This document shows, piece by piece, positions 12,019 to 21,271 of a DNA stretch of 64,000 nt. Position 1 is the stretch's first letter, and every line of letters begins with the position of its first letter. Under the pieces are notes generated by a model. It had not been told where the DNA came from. It saw only the letters and a program-made list of their open reading frames with translations, and did not search any database. This DNA is from Glycine soja (taxonomy: Eukaryota > Streptophyta > Magnoliopsida > Fabales > Fabaceae). Where the stretch lies: contig NC_041016.1 of NCBI RefSeq assembly GCF_004193775.1, positions 40,400,522 to 40,464,521 on the forward strand, in the 5' to 3' direction. Position numbers and translations under genes: made by a program.

Positions 12019-13011
12019 TGTTGGACAAATGGCCTCAGTTATCTTAAGGAGGGGGGGTTGAATTAAGATACAAAGACTATTCCCCAATTAAACTTTCACT
12101 CTCTCTTTTTGGATTAACAATACACCCTTAACATGAATTACTTTAAGGGAAGAGAGGAATGCAAACTTGATTTATACTGGTACGACCACTTCCCGTGCCT
12201 ACGTCCAGTCCTCAAGCAACCCACTTGAGATTTTCCACTCTCCTTGTAAAACTCCTTTTACAAAGTCTGAACCACACAGGGACAACCCTTCCCTTGTGTT
12301 CAAGAATCCTCTACAACAAGAGACCCACGGTCTCTTAATCCCTTTTCAGAAATAAGAAGAAGAGAAGAAGAAATCTCTTTTAAAAGAGATAGATTGTACA
12401 ATGAAGATCAATCAAAATTCCTTATTGAATATGCAAGTGGTTGACCAAGGAATCTTTTTGAGAGGATAAAGACATTTCAATTCATTAACTCTCTTAATCT
12501 TTTGAGAGGATAAAACCTTTTTGGGCAATGAAAACTCTCTTTAAATTCGTGTTTCCAAGTCATCTTTGATGGCCATTCATAAAACATTTGAATAGATGTG
12601 ACTCTTGGAAATTATTTTCTGAAAATCCCCTCTGGTAATCGATTACAAGACTTATGTAATCGATTACAGGCTTTAAAAATTTGAATTAAAACGTTCAATA
12701 AACTGCTGGTAATCAATTACCATCCATGTGTAATCAATTACACGTTATAAATTTTTAATTCAAATTTCTAGTGATTGTTATAAACATTTTCAGCTGCTGG
12801 TAATAGATTACTAGAGAGCAAATCTCAATTTGAAATGATAGAATTCTTTGGTCAAACCTTTTGTTTTTTTCAATTTGGAAACTTCTTCCTAAAGATTCTA
12901 GAAATCAACTTGATCATATATCTTTATTTTCTTGGATTCTTGTCTTGAATAAAACTTAGAAGCACTTGATCCTTTAGCATCATCAAGACATCAAAACATC
13001 TTGCTTCTACA
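12019..13011 (-). mobile_element. Solo LTR, SIRE/Maximus-like Ty1/copia type
   Basis: On the minus strand it starts with TGTAGAAGCAAG and ends with CCAACA, as does the larger copy at 44707-46347. A perfect 5-bp duplication, TAGGA, flanks it at 12014-12018 and 13012-13016. The length is 993 bp. It contains two copies of GTAATCGATTAC and two of GTAATCAATTAC, in pairs. No internal sequence is attached, so it is a solo LTR left by recombination between two LTRs. It inserted into the TAT-type element after that element had formed. Confidence 0.85.
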
Positions 13012-13116
13012 TAGGAGTCATTTGACTTAATCCATCAACTGAAAAATCCTTCAACTATTTCTCATCCTTCAAAAATTCTTTTTGCAAGAATCAACTGTTT
13101 CTTTCATTCTTCCTCA

Positions 13117-13497
13117 CTACGAGGTTGTGAAAACAAGACAACAATTGGTACCTCTAAGCCCTACACTGGGGCAATGAAAGGCACCATGCATAAACCTCAA
13201 ACGAATCTAGGGGCAGATTAGAAGTTCTCACCCAATAGGTTCCTTGCTACAAGGTCATGATGAAAGACAACGATTGTACCTCAAAGCCTTACACTGGGGC
13301 AATGAAAGGCACCATGCAAAAACCTCAAGTGAACCTAGGGGCAGATTAGAAGTTCTCACCTAATAGGTTCCCAGCTACAAGGTCATGACGAAAGATAACA
13401 ATTGGTACCTCAAAGCCTTACACTGGGGCAATGAGGGGCATCGTGCATGAGCCTCAAGTGAACATAGGGGCAGATCAAAAGTTCTCACCCGTCAATG
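13117..13497 (+). repeat. Tandem repeat of about 128-130 bp, three copies
   Basis: Units begin with CTACRAGGT at 13117, 13247 and 13375. Each contains ACACTGGGGCAATGA, GGGGCAGAT and AAGTTCTCACC. Copies differ by scattered substitutions. The array is part of the noncoding 3' region of the TAT-type element. Confidence 0.8.
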
Positions 13498-13973
13498 TTT
13501 TTAAACAAGAAAAAAAAGGGGGGAGACAAACCCTGGAATTTCAATAGATTGATTAAACGTCAAACGGCTCCATTGTCGTCACTCCAAAATGGTAAAGTGA
13601 CTAAATCAAACAGAACATACACTCTGAGGGAGTTCCCGGAGAGATTTGCAAAAGATAGGATAAGGTTGCATGAATTATCACCTTTTTCAAAAGGACATTC
13701 AATATGTGTTTTCCAAAAAAATTAAATCAAAATCAAAATCTCAAAATAGGGAAAGAATGTCATGAACATTGTACAACTTTCCATTGCATTGCATTGTTTC
13801 ATATGAGGTCAGCATTACCAAATTTCATGACAAAGGTTGCATGCGTCTGCATCCCTAAAAATCATGTTAACTGCATAGATTTCCTAGATCTCGTGTCCAA
13901 TCTTTTTGGATGACCGGCCCCCTCGATGAGTCGATCTCGTGTCCAATCTTGGGTACTAGTACTTATCACCTTT
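13498..13973 (+). other. Noncoding internal sequence of the TAT/Ogre-like element
   Basis: I see no gene. A short direct repeat, TCTCGTGTCCAATCTT, occurs at about 13891 and 13935, just before the 24-bp array. Confidence 0.5.
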
Positions 13974-14117
13974 AGAGGACTATATGTCCTCGCCATCAGA
14001 GGACTGCACATCCTCGCCTGCAGAGGGCTGCATGCCCGCGCCTTTAGAGGGCTACGTGTCCTCATTTTCAGTGTGCTCCATATCCACACCTTAAGAGAAT
14101 ATAAGGTCCTTTGCCCT
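13974..14117 (+). repeat. 24-bp tandem array of hairpin-forming units, six copies
   Basis: Units start at 13974, 13998, 14022, 14046, 14070 and 14094, exactly 24 bp apart. The first unit holds GAGGAC and GTCCTC five bases apart, a short inverted repeat. In unit 3 the inner stem reads GGGC and GCCC, so both sides changed together. The last two units are more diverged. Confidence 0.75.
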
Positions 14118-14417
14118 TAGATGCTTAACCGAGACTTGCGCTCCCGGTTAAGGGGCCAGTAGTTTCCTTTTATCAGTTCCTGGGCCACCCCCTGATATTG
14201 GAGGGCGACCAACTGTGTGAGCACATCCAGAGAGGGAGGCTATCACGCATCTACTATGCACACTGGGGCAAGATTTCACCCGTGCCGCTGCAAAACGACG
14301 AGTGCGGATCATGCGCACCAACATGACCACTCTTACATGGATATGGATGACGTTGCTATTTAGTAACATTCTGCCCGGCTACCCCAATGCCAATCTCCCC
14401 CTGCAGATGTATCAGTT

Positions 14418-16010
14418 GGGATTGCGCCCACAAGACGCCCAGTGGACCCGAAGAAGTCCAACAGGGCCCTAGGGTTTCCAGCTCTGGTTACGGGCCTCTG
14501 TCAGTCCTACAGGGTGCTCGTCCCCCCAGCGAGGTCATGCCATCGTGACATAGTTAAGTATGCACGTGACTCAATTGATTTCTGATGTCATCTATTGTTT
14601 GCAGGGATCGCGCCCACAAGACACCCAGTGGACCCGAAGAAGTCCAACAGGGCCCTGGGGTTTCCAGCTCTGGTTACGGGCCTCTGTCAGTCCTACAGGG
14701 TGCCCGTTCCCCCAGCAAGGTCATGCCATCGTGACATACGTAAGTATACATATGGTTCAACTGATTTTTGATATCATCTATTGTTTGCAGGAATCGCACC
14801 CACAAAGACACCCAGTGGACCCGGAGAAGTGATGCAATCCTATCCCGCAAGGGCATTGGGTAGAAGACTCCAAGTAGATTGGGCTAGAGATCCAAGGGAA
14901 GGTCCTAGGGTTCTCATGAGCCTTAGGGTAGATTTCGAGCCCATGGGCTACGTATGAGCCCGCTTATCTTTGTAAATATTAGAATAGGTTTTTCCTTTGG
15001 TTGGGCCTTGTATTTTGGCCATTCTAGTAGTATAGGGTTTTAGCCTTGTATTTCGGGGCATTTTGAGTAGTCTTTGTAGTAAGGACTTTTTTTTGTATTT
15101 TCATGTTTTTTGTCATGGGGGTGAGCTTAGCTATTATTGGGGGTGTGTAGCTAAGTTCTAGCTTCTCATTTCAAGGAGGTGAGCTTAGCTATTAGAGAGG
15201 TATGTGTAGCTAAGCTCTAGCTTCTTTAGGAATCTTCTTAAGGAATTTTCTCAAGGAGGTGAGCTTAGTTATGAGAGGGGTGTGTGTAGCTAAGCTCTAG
15301 CTTCTCAAGGAAGTTTTCTCAAAGAAGCTTCTCAAGGAAGTTTTCTCAAGAAAGCTTCTTAAGGAAGCTACCTAGTCTATAAATAGAAGCATGTGTAACA
15401 CTTGTTGTAACTTTGATGAATGAGAGTCTTGTGAGACATACTTCAAAGTTCCACTTCTCTCCCTCTTTTATTCCTTCAATTTCGTGCTCCCCCCTTCTCT
15501 CTTTCTTTTCCTCCATTAAAGCATCCTCTTCAAGCTTCTTATCCAAGGCAATTCTTGGTGGTGAAGCTCCTTCTTCCTTGGCTTATTCCCTAGTGGATGG
15601 TGCCTCCCCTCTCCTCTTCTCCTTTGCCTTCCGCTGCATCTCTATGGTGAAAAATCACCATTGAAGGACCTCATTGAAGCTCAAAGATCCAGCTTCCATA
15701 GAAGCTCCACAAGCAAGCTTCCATCAAGAAGTCCAACAGGGCCCTGGGGTTTCCAGCTCTGGTTATGGGCCTTTGTAGTCCTACAGGGTGCCTGTTCCCC
15801 CCGGCAAGGTCACGTCATCATGACATACGTAAGTATGCACATCGCTCAACTGATTTCTTATGTCATCTATTGTTTGCAGGGATCGCGCCCGCAAGACACC
15901 CAGTGGACCCGAAGAAGTCCAACAGGGTCTTGGAGTTGCCAAGCTCTAATTACGGGCCTCTGTCAGTTCTACGGAGCGTCTGTCGCCCCCAGCAAGGTCA
16001 TCAGGCCCCC
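14418..16010 (+). repeat. 186-187-bp tandem repeat, four copies, split by an LTR insertion
   Basis: Units begin with GGRATYGC at 14418, 14604, 14790 and 15879. After removing the inserted LTR and one duplication the last spacing is 187 bp. Each unit contains CCAGTGGACCCG, AAGTCCAACAGGG, TTCCAGCTCTGGTTA and an end that reads TTGTTTGCAGGG. The last copy is partial and diverges after about 16010. The array belongs to the noncoding 3' region of the TAT-type element. Confidence 0.85.
14830..15726 (+). mobile_element. Solo LTR, family not identified, inserted in the 187-bp array
   Basis: It opens with TGATGCAATCC and closes with CTTCCATCA, and a perfect AGAAG duplication flanks it (14825-14829 and 15727-15731). 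It splits repeat unit 3 of the surrounding array at a precise point, which confirms both borders. At 897 bp, it holds a TATAAATAG box at about 15378. Before that are three imperfect copies of a segment with GTGAGCTTAG and TAGCTAAG (about 15118, 15176 and 15257). The C-rich part after the box would be the transcribed R/U5 region. Coding potential is absent, and I cannot assign it to copia or gypsy. Confidence 0.85.
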
Positions 16011-16429
16011 TACTAATCGAGCTTTCATCAAGAAGTACTGCGTCCCCAGGCAGCCGCAGGGCGAAACACCACAACAGCCTGGGGATGGCCGACAGTGGGC
16101 AACAGATGCACCGCCATCACCTCTAGAGTTCACCTCAACTCATCCACAAAAAGGTTAGAGCGTTGCTTACGACCCATGGCCGACCAATAGGCGACCAAGT
16201 CCAAAGCCAAAGGTAAGCAAAGTACTAGGTCCGTGACCGACAAGCCATCACACGTCCAGCTCAAGACGTTAAAGAAGCGCTACTAGGAGGCAACCTAGTA
16301 CCTTTTAAATCTCTGCTTGTTATTTGATCACTTTTGTTTCTCAAGTCATAGCAGGACACACCTAGTTGCTCATGATCCTAGGAATTTAAATAAAACAAGC
16401 ACAAGCTCGGAAGGTAGTCATACCTCACA
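16011..16429 (+). other. Noncoding internal sequence with a conserved-looking stem-loop
   Basis: An inverted repeat, TACTAGG at 16281-16287 and CCTAGTA at 16294-16300 with a 6-base loop, follows GAAGCGC. Similar GCGC...GGAGGCAACC stem-loops occur in the 3' regions of other plant gypsy elements. No gene is visible. Confidence 0.5.
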
Positions 16430-16690
16430 AAATATATATATATATATATATATATGTTTAGGTAGAAAGATACCTTGGATATGCATGTATGTAGCAAAAA
16501 ATACTTCACAAAATATATATATGTATGTTTAGGTAGAAAGATACCTTGGATATGCATGTATGTAGCAAAAATACTTCACAAAATATATATATGTATGTTT
16601 AGGTAGCAAGATACCTTGGACACGCATGTATATAGCAAAATACCTCACAAAAATATACATATGTTTAGGTAGCAAAATACCTCATGAAAA
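16430..16690 (+). repeat. Tandem repeat of about 65-70 bp with AT microsatellite
   Basis: The words CACAAAATATATAT, GTTTAGGTAG, AGATACCTTGGA and GCATGTAT recur four times, the last copy being shortened. The first copy has an expanded (AT)n run at 16432-16455. Confidence 0.8.
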
Positions 16691-16879
16691 AAAAAGAGCG
16701 AGCAAGAAAACAAAAAGAAGGAAGAAAAAAAATAATAAAAAATAATAATAAAAAAATAAAAAGTTGTCTAGCTAAAAAACAACATGCTTGTGAAAAGAGA
16801 TAATTTCCAACTTTTCTTTGAAAGATTTTACTGATCTTAACCAGTTTTTGAAAAAAAAAATGTGTATACACATGAAGAG

Positions 16880-17900
16880 TGAATGCTGTGAAAATTTTCC
16901 GAACGCCCAAAATGGACTCGAATGAATGCATGATTTGATAAAAGAACATATTTTGGAAACACTGGGTTGACTTAAAATAGGGAAAATGAATCTTGAGCCC
17001 TAGTGTCACATGACCATAAAAACTTGATGCTTGAGTGTCCACATGGGTGCATGCATGACCAGTTTTGCATAAAAATTCCTAATCATCATTGTTGCATGTG
17101 TATCATGGAAATAATATAGGACATCCCCTTTATCCCCAAACCGCTGGCCAAACCCTGACATATATCATGACCAGCCGTTCTACAAGCCTTGAGCCAAAAT
17201 CCCAACTTATCATAAACCTTGACCCAGGGTGAGAATGTCAATCCTTGACCTCGGAAAACAACAAAAAAAAAAAGAAAAGAAAAATTCCCAATCAAAGAGT
17301 GGGAGAAAGCAAAAAAAGGAAAGAAAATTCCCGATCAAGGATCGGAAGAAAACAGAAGAAACATCCAGAAAGGTCTTTGGACCAGACAATATCTGAGCAA
17401 TACAATATTGTCACCAAGTAAACAAGAAAAAGGAAACCACGACCTAAAGTGGTCCTCTCCCTTTGATTGCCGAAAAAATCCTGTGCGCTAGCGACTTTCT
17501 CGCCACACACTAAACAAAAACAGAAGAGGAAAAGGCAAAAACACTCAAAGCCAAATTCCCCACCTAAAAACCATTCCCAAAATAATTCCTATTGTTCCAT
17601 GATCACGCATGTTATCTTTGATTTGATAGGAAATGATTTGCAAAATCAAGTCATGACATATCTATGGTTCGGAATTAGGATAAAACACTTATCTGTGTGA
17701 GATTGATACACTTTGAGTGATTTTCTCCTATCTTTGTTGGACCCAGTGTTTCCTCTATATGGTAGTTTAGAAACGAAATGCTAACATCCAAAATCTCATT
17801 TATGGTTATGAGAAAATTTCATCAGCATACTCTCCTTCCCCGATAGACACATCATTTTTCAAAAAAAAAAACATATGTTGCTCTGATCAGTTGGAAGTTT
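16880..17900 (+). repeat. First copy of a diverged duplication of about 1 kb
   Basis: Segments here match 18870-19900 in the same order. Examples are AAAGAACATA with GGAAAC, ATCATCATTGTTG, AATTCCCGATCAA, TCGGA and GATAGGAAAT followed by GTAAAACACTT-like sequence. The copies lie about 2 kb apart and differ by many changes. No protein is conserved between them. Confidence 0.7.
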
Positions 17901-18869
17901 TGTCTCTTTACTAAAGCATGTTCGCATTTTAGTGAAGAAAACACCGAGACTATTTTTAGTCTCACAATTATCAAGAACTACGTAGGTCTGAGTTCCTCAT
18001 CACAAATTGAGGATACGTAGGAGCAAAAGCCCTGCTTTTGTCGACCACCCCACTTTTTGTTACCGTGACCCAAGAGTCCGGTGGCATGTGGAGCCACATG
18101 ACTGTGGGATCCCCAGATTCATGTTCTTTTTATGTTTCATCCTTTATCATTTACATGCTATTTTATTTCTATGACTTGAGGGACTAACGTTTGTTTTTTG
18201 TTGTTGTGATTGTCATTTGTTTTGTGCATATATTTTGTTTGGACTATTGTGTTAGTGCTTACTTCGTTGTTGTCAATAGTGTTTGTTGAAATTCCGGAAC
18301 CATGTAGAGTTTTTCATTTAGGAACGTTGTCCTAAAAATAAAATGAACAAAAAATCATGATAACGCCAAAAATAAAGCATTGTGAACGAATGTCGTGTCT
18401 ATGTATACAAAGAAAAGAAAAGAGTTTTTTATATATGTAAAAGAAAATGTGTATAGAAGGATTTTGTGTGTGTAAATAATGTGTGAAAAGAAATTCTTGT
18501 GTGTGTGAGCGACGAGTGTATATAAAGAAACTTTTGTATAAACTATGGGTGTGTTTGAAAAAATGAAAAGAGAAATCTTTGAACATGAATAGGGTTTGTA
18601 TATAGACCGTGTTGACGTAAAGAAAAAGAGTTTTAATGCGAGTGTGTACAGAAAAAGTTCGTCATGTATAGGAATGTAGGTGTACAAAGAAAAGTTTTTC
18701 TCATAGAGGGCAATGGATGTATAGTTTTTGTGAACATAAAAGATGAAACAAAAAGGAAAAAGAAAGAAAGACCTCGAAGGTCGGCATGTTATGGTTAGGA
18801 AGCATAAATCATTCGTAGAGAGCAAACATATCTTTTGGAAACAAGGGACTGACGCTAAGAGTTTATTTT
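17901..18869 (+). other. Noncoding internal sequence with an LTR-like patch and GT-rich degenerate repeats
   Basis: Positions 17975-18046 resemble part of this element's own LTR: GAACTACGTAGGTCTGA, then GATACGTAGGAGCAA and CTTTTGTCGACC in the same order as at 7821-7886. The stretch 18390-18680 is rich in TGTGTGT and AAAGAA words. Open frames on the minus strand here have composition typical of low-complexity DNA and are not called as genes. Confidence 0.55.
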
Positions 18870-19900
18870 CCTGAATAACCGAGATAAGAATGGATGGATT
18901 CATTGAACTGATGAAAGAACATAATTTGGAAACGTTGGGTCTGTTTGTGTAAATTCCCAACCTTAGTATCACAATGCCATAAATAGGATGCTTGAGTGCC
19001 CACCTGGCTGTGGCCGTGACTAATTTTGCACATTGTTTCCAAATCATCATTGTTGTGCGTGCCTTGTGGAAATAATATGGAAGTTCAACCCGAGACCGAC
19101 ACCTTGACCCACGAATTTGTTTTGCCCCAGATATCAAGATCGAGCTCCCACCATAAAAGACCCCATTGAGACACAACCTTAGACTACTTTGAACCTTGGC
19201 CTATAAAAAGAATCCTCATCCTTTCCCCCAAAGCAAAGGACAGCGGAATCTCCTCAAGGGAGAGCAAATAACGAATGCTAAAACCTGATTTCCCAAAGAA
19301 AGAAATGGAGAGGGAGAAATGAAAAGAAAGAAAAGGAAGAAATGAAAAGAAAGAAAAGGAAAAAATGAAAAGAAAGGAAAAGAAGGATTCCCGATCAAAA
19401 GATTGGAAGGAAGTAAAAAGGAAAAGATCGGAGGAAAATAGAGTAATTCCCGATCAATGAAAGAAAGAGAACAGAGGATCTTCAGACCAGATAAATTTTC
19501 GGCAAGGTAAATGGCTGCCGGCAAAGGAAAACCCATTTTAAGGTGGTTCTTCCTTTGGGATTTCCATTCAAAGTCATTCTCGACTGGCGATATCCCATCC
19601 CACTTAAACAAAGTGGAAAAGACCGAAACACCCAGTTTCCTCTCCAAAAACACTACCCTCGAGAAAATCCTATTGATTCGTGATCGTGCGTGTGATCTTT
19701 TGGTTCGATAGGAAATCGTGTGCAAAATAAAGTCATGGTGCAGTTATGGTTTGGGATTAGGGTAAAACACTTGCCTGTGTGAGTTTTTATACACTATGAG
19801 TGATTTATTCCCAGTTTCAGCTTAACCCGATGTTTCCCCTGAATGTTCATTTAAAAGCTAAATGTTGACATCCTGCCCTTCATGTTCGGTTACAAGGAAA
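18870..19900 (+). repeat. Second copy of the diverged duplication of about 1 kb
   Basis: This copy corresponds to 16880-17900. It has a larger purine-rich GAAAAGAAA block at about 19310-19440. Both copies end shortly before or after TGGTTYGGRATTAGG and ACACT.GAGTGATTT. Confidence 0.7.
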
Positions 19901-20038
19901 ATTACCTTTGGCATGGGTATATTGTTTCTCTAAGATATGGTGCTCTCGCGAATGATTTATTTTTCTTTGCAAAAAGCATGTTTCCCTTTTTAGGGGGAAA
20001 AAACCCGGTGGACCATTCGGTCCTGCCAATAAATCTTT

Positions 20039-21017
20039 CGGAGACCCATGAATTGATTGCCTAGAGCTATTCATGTCTCCTCCACCATCGAGGCTGGAGC
20101 CCCGCGAATTGATTGCCTAGCGTTGTTCGCCTATCCTCCATTCTCCACTTTTATTCGGAGACCCATGAATTGATTGTCTAGCGCTGTTCATGTGTCCTCC
20201 ACCATCGAGGCTGGAGCCCCGCGAATTGATTACATAGCGTTGTTCGCCTATCCTCCAATCTTTCGGAAACCCATGAATTGATTGCCTAGCGCTGTTCATG
20301 TGTCCTCCACCATCGACTCTGGAGCCCCGCGAATTGATTGCCTAGCGCTGTTCGCCTATCCTCCATTCTCCACTTTTATTCGGAGACCCATGAATTGATT
20401 GCCTAGCGTTGTTCATGTGTCCTCCACCATTGAGGCTGGAGCCCCACAAATTGATCGCCTAGCGTTGTTCGCCTATCCTCCATCCTCCAATCTTTCGGAG
20501 ACCCATGAATTGATTGCCTAGCGCTGTTCATGTGTCCTCCACCATCGAGTCTGGAGCCCCACGAATTGATTGCCTAGCATTGTTCGCCTATCCTCCATTC
20601 TCCACTTTTATTCGGAGACCCATGAATTGATTGCCTAGCGCTGTTCATGTGTCCTCCACCATCGAGGTTGGAGCCCCGCGAATTGATTGCCTAGCGCTGT
20701 TCGCCTATCCTCAATTCTCCACTTTTATTCGGAGACCCATGAATTGATTGCCTAGTGTTGTTCATGTGTCCTCCACCATCGAGGCTGGAGCCCCGCGAAT
20801 TGATTGCCTAGCGCTGTTCGCCTATCCTCCATTCTCCACTTTTATTCGGAGACCCATGAATTGATTGCCTAGTGCTGTTCATGTGTCCTCCACCATCAAG
20901 GCTGGAGCCCCGCGAATTGATTGCCTAGCGCTGTTCGCCTATCCTCCATCCTCCAATCTTTCGGAAACCCATGAATTGATTGCCTAGCGTTGTTCATGCG
21001 TCCTCCACCATCAAGTG
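20039..21017 (+). repeat. 117-bp minisatellite, about nine copies, each of two related halves
   Basis: Units start with CGGARACCCATGAATTGATT at 20039, 20156, 20264, 20381, 20496, 20613, 20730, 20847 and 20962. Spacing is mostly 117 bp, with 115 and 108 in variants. Each unit has two halves that share GAATTGATTGCCTAGCG and GTTC. One half continues to CATGTGTCCTCCACCATC and the other to GCCTATCCTCCA. The array ends near 21017. It lies 250 bp before the polypurine tract. Confidence 0.9.
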
Positions 21018-21250
21018 CGGAGCCTCCGGTGGCTGGGAAATGTGGTTTTTGTTATTTTCCCGATCGGTTCCTTCGCCAAACATGCGTATATATGTATATT
21101 TTGTTATTGGTGTTTTTGTTGTTTGTGTTTGTTTTGTGTTGTGCGGAGAAAGAAGAAGGAGAGATGGGAGTCGTCATAGACTAATCACGGAAAGGGCGAA
21201 GACGGACGAAATCAGTGTTTTATCTTTGCTTTCCTCTTATCTCCGATAAA

Positions 21251-21271
21251 AGGTAAGTAAAAAGGGGCAAC
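21251..21271 (+). other. Polypurine tract of the TAT/Ogre-like element
   Basis: The purine-rich run AGGTAAGTAAAAAGGGGCAA ends one base before the TG that opens the 3' LTR. Confidence 0.7.

Noticed and set aside
18355..19176. Long minus-strand open frame of 273 codons
   Set aside because: Composition is Phe/Tyr/Ser/Leu-rich from GT- and purine-rich repeats, no domain is visible, and it lies in the noncoding region of an element.
20117..20299. Open frames within the 117-bp minisatellite, including one on the minus strand
   Set aside because: The unit length is a multiple of three, so frames stay open by chance; length variants of 108 and 115 bp and lack of similarity argue against coding.
20039..21017. 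Regular repeats that could suggest a CRISPR array
   Set aside because: The units are contiguous and 117 bp long with no unique spacers, and the setting is a plant retroelement.
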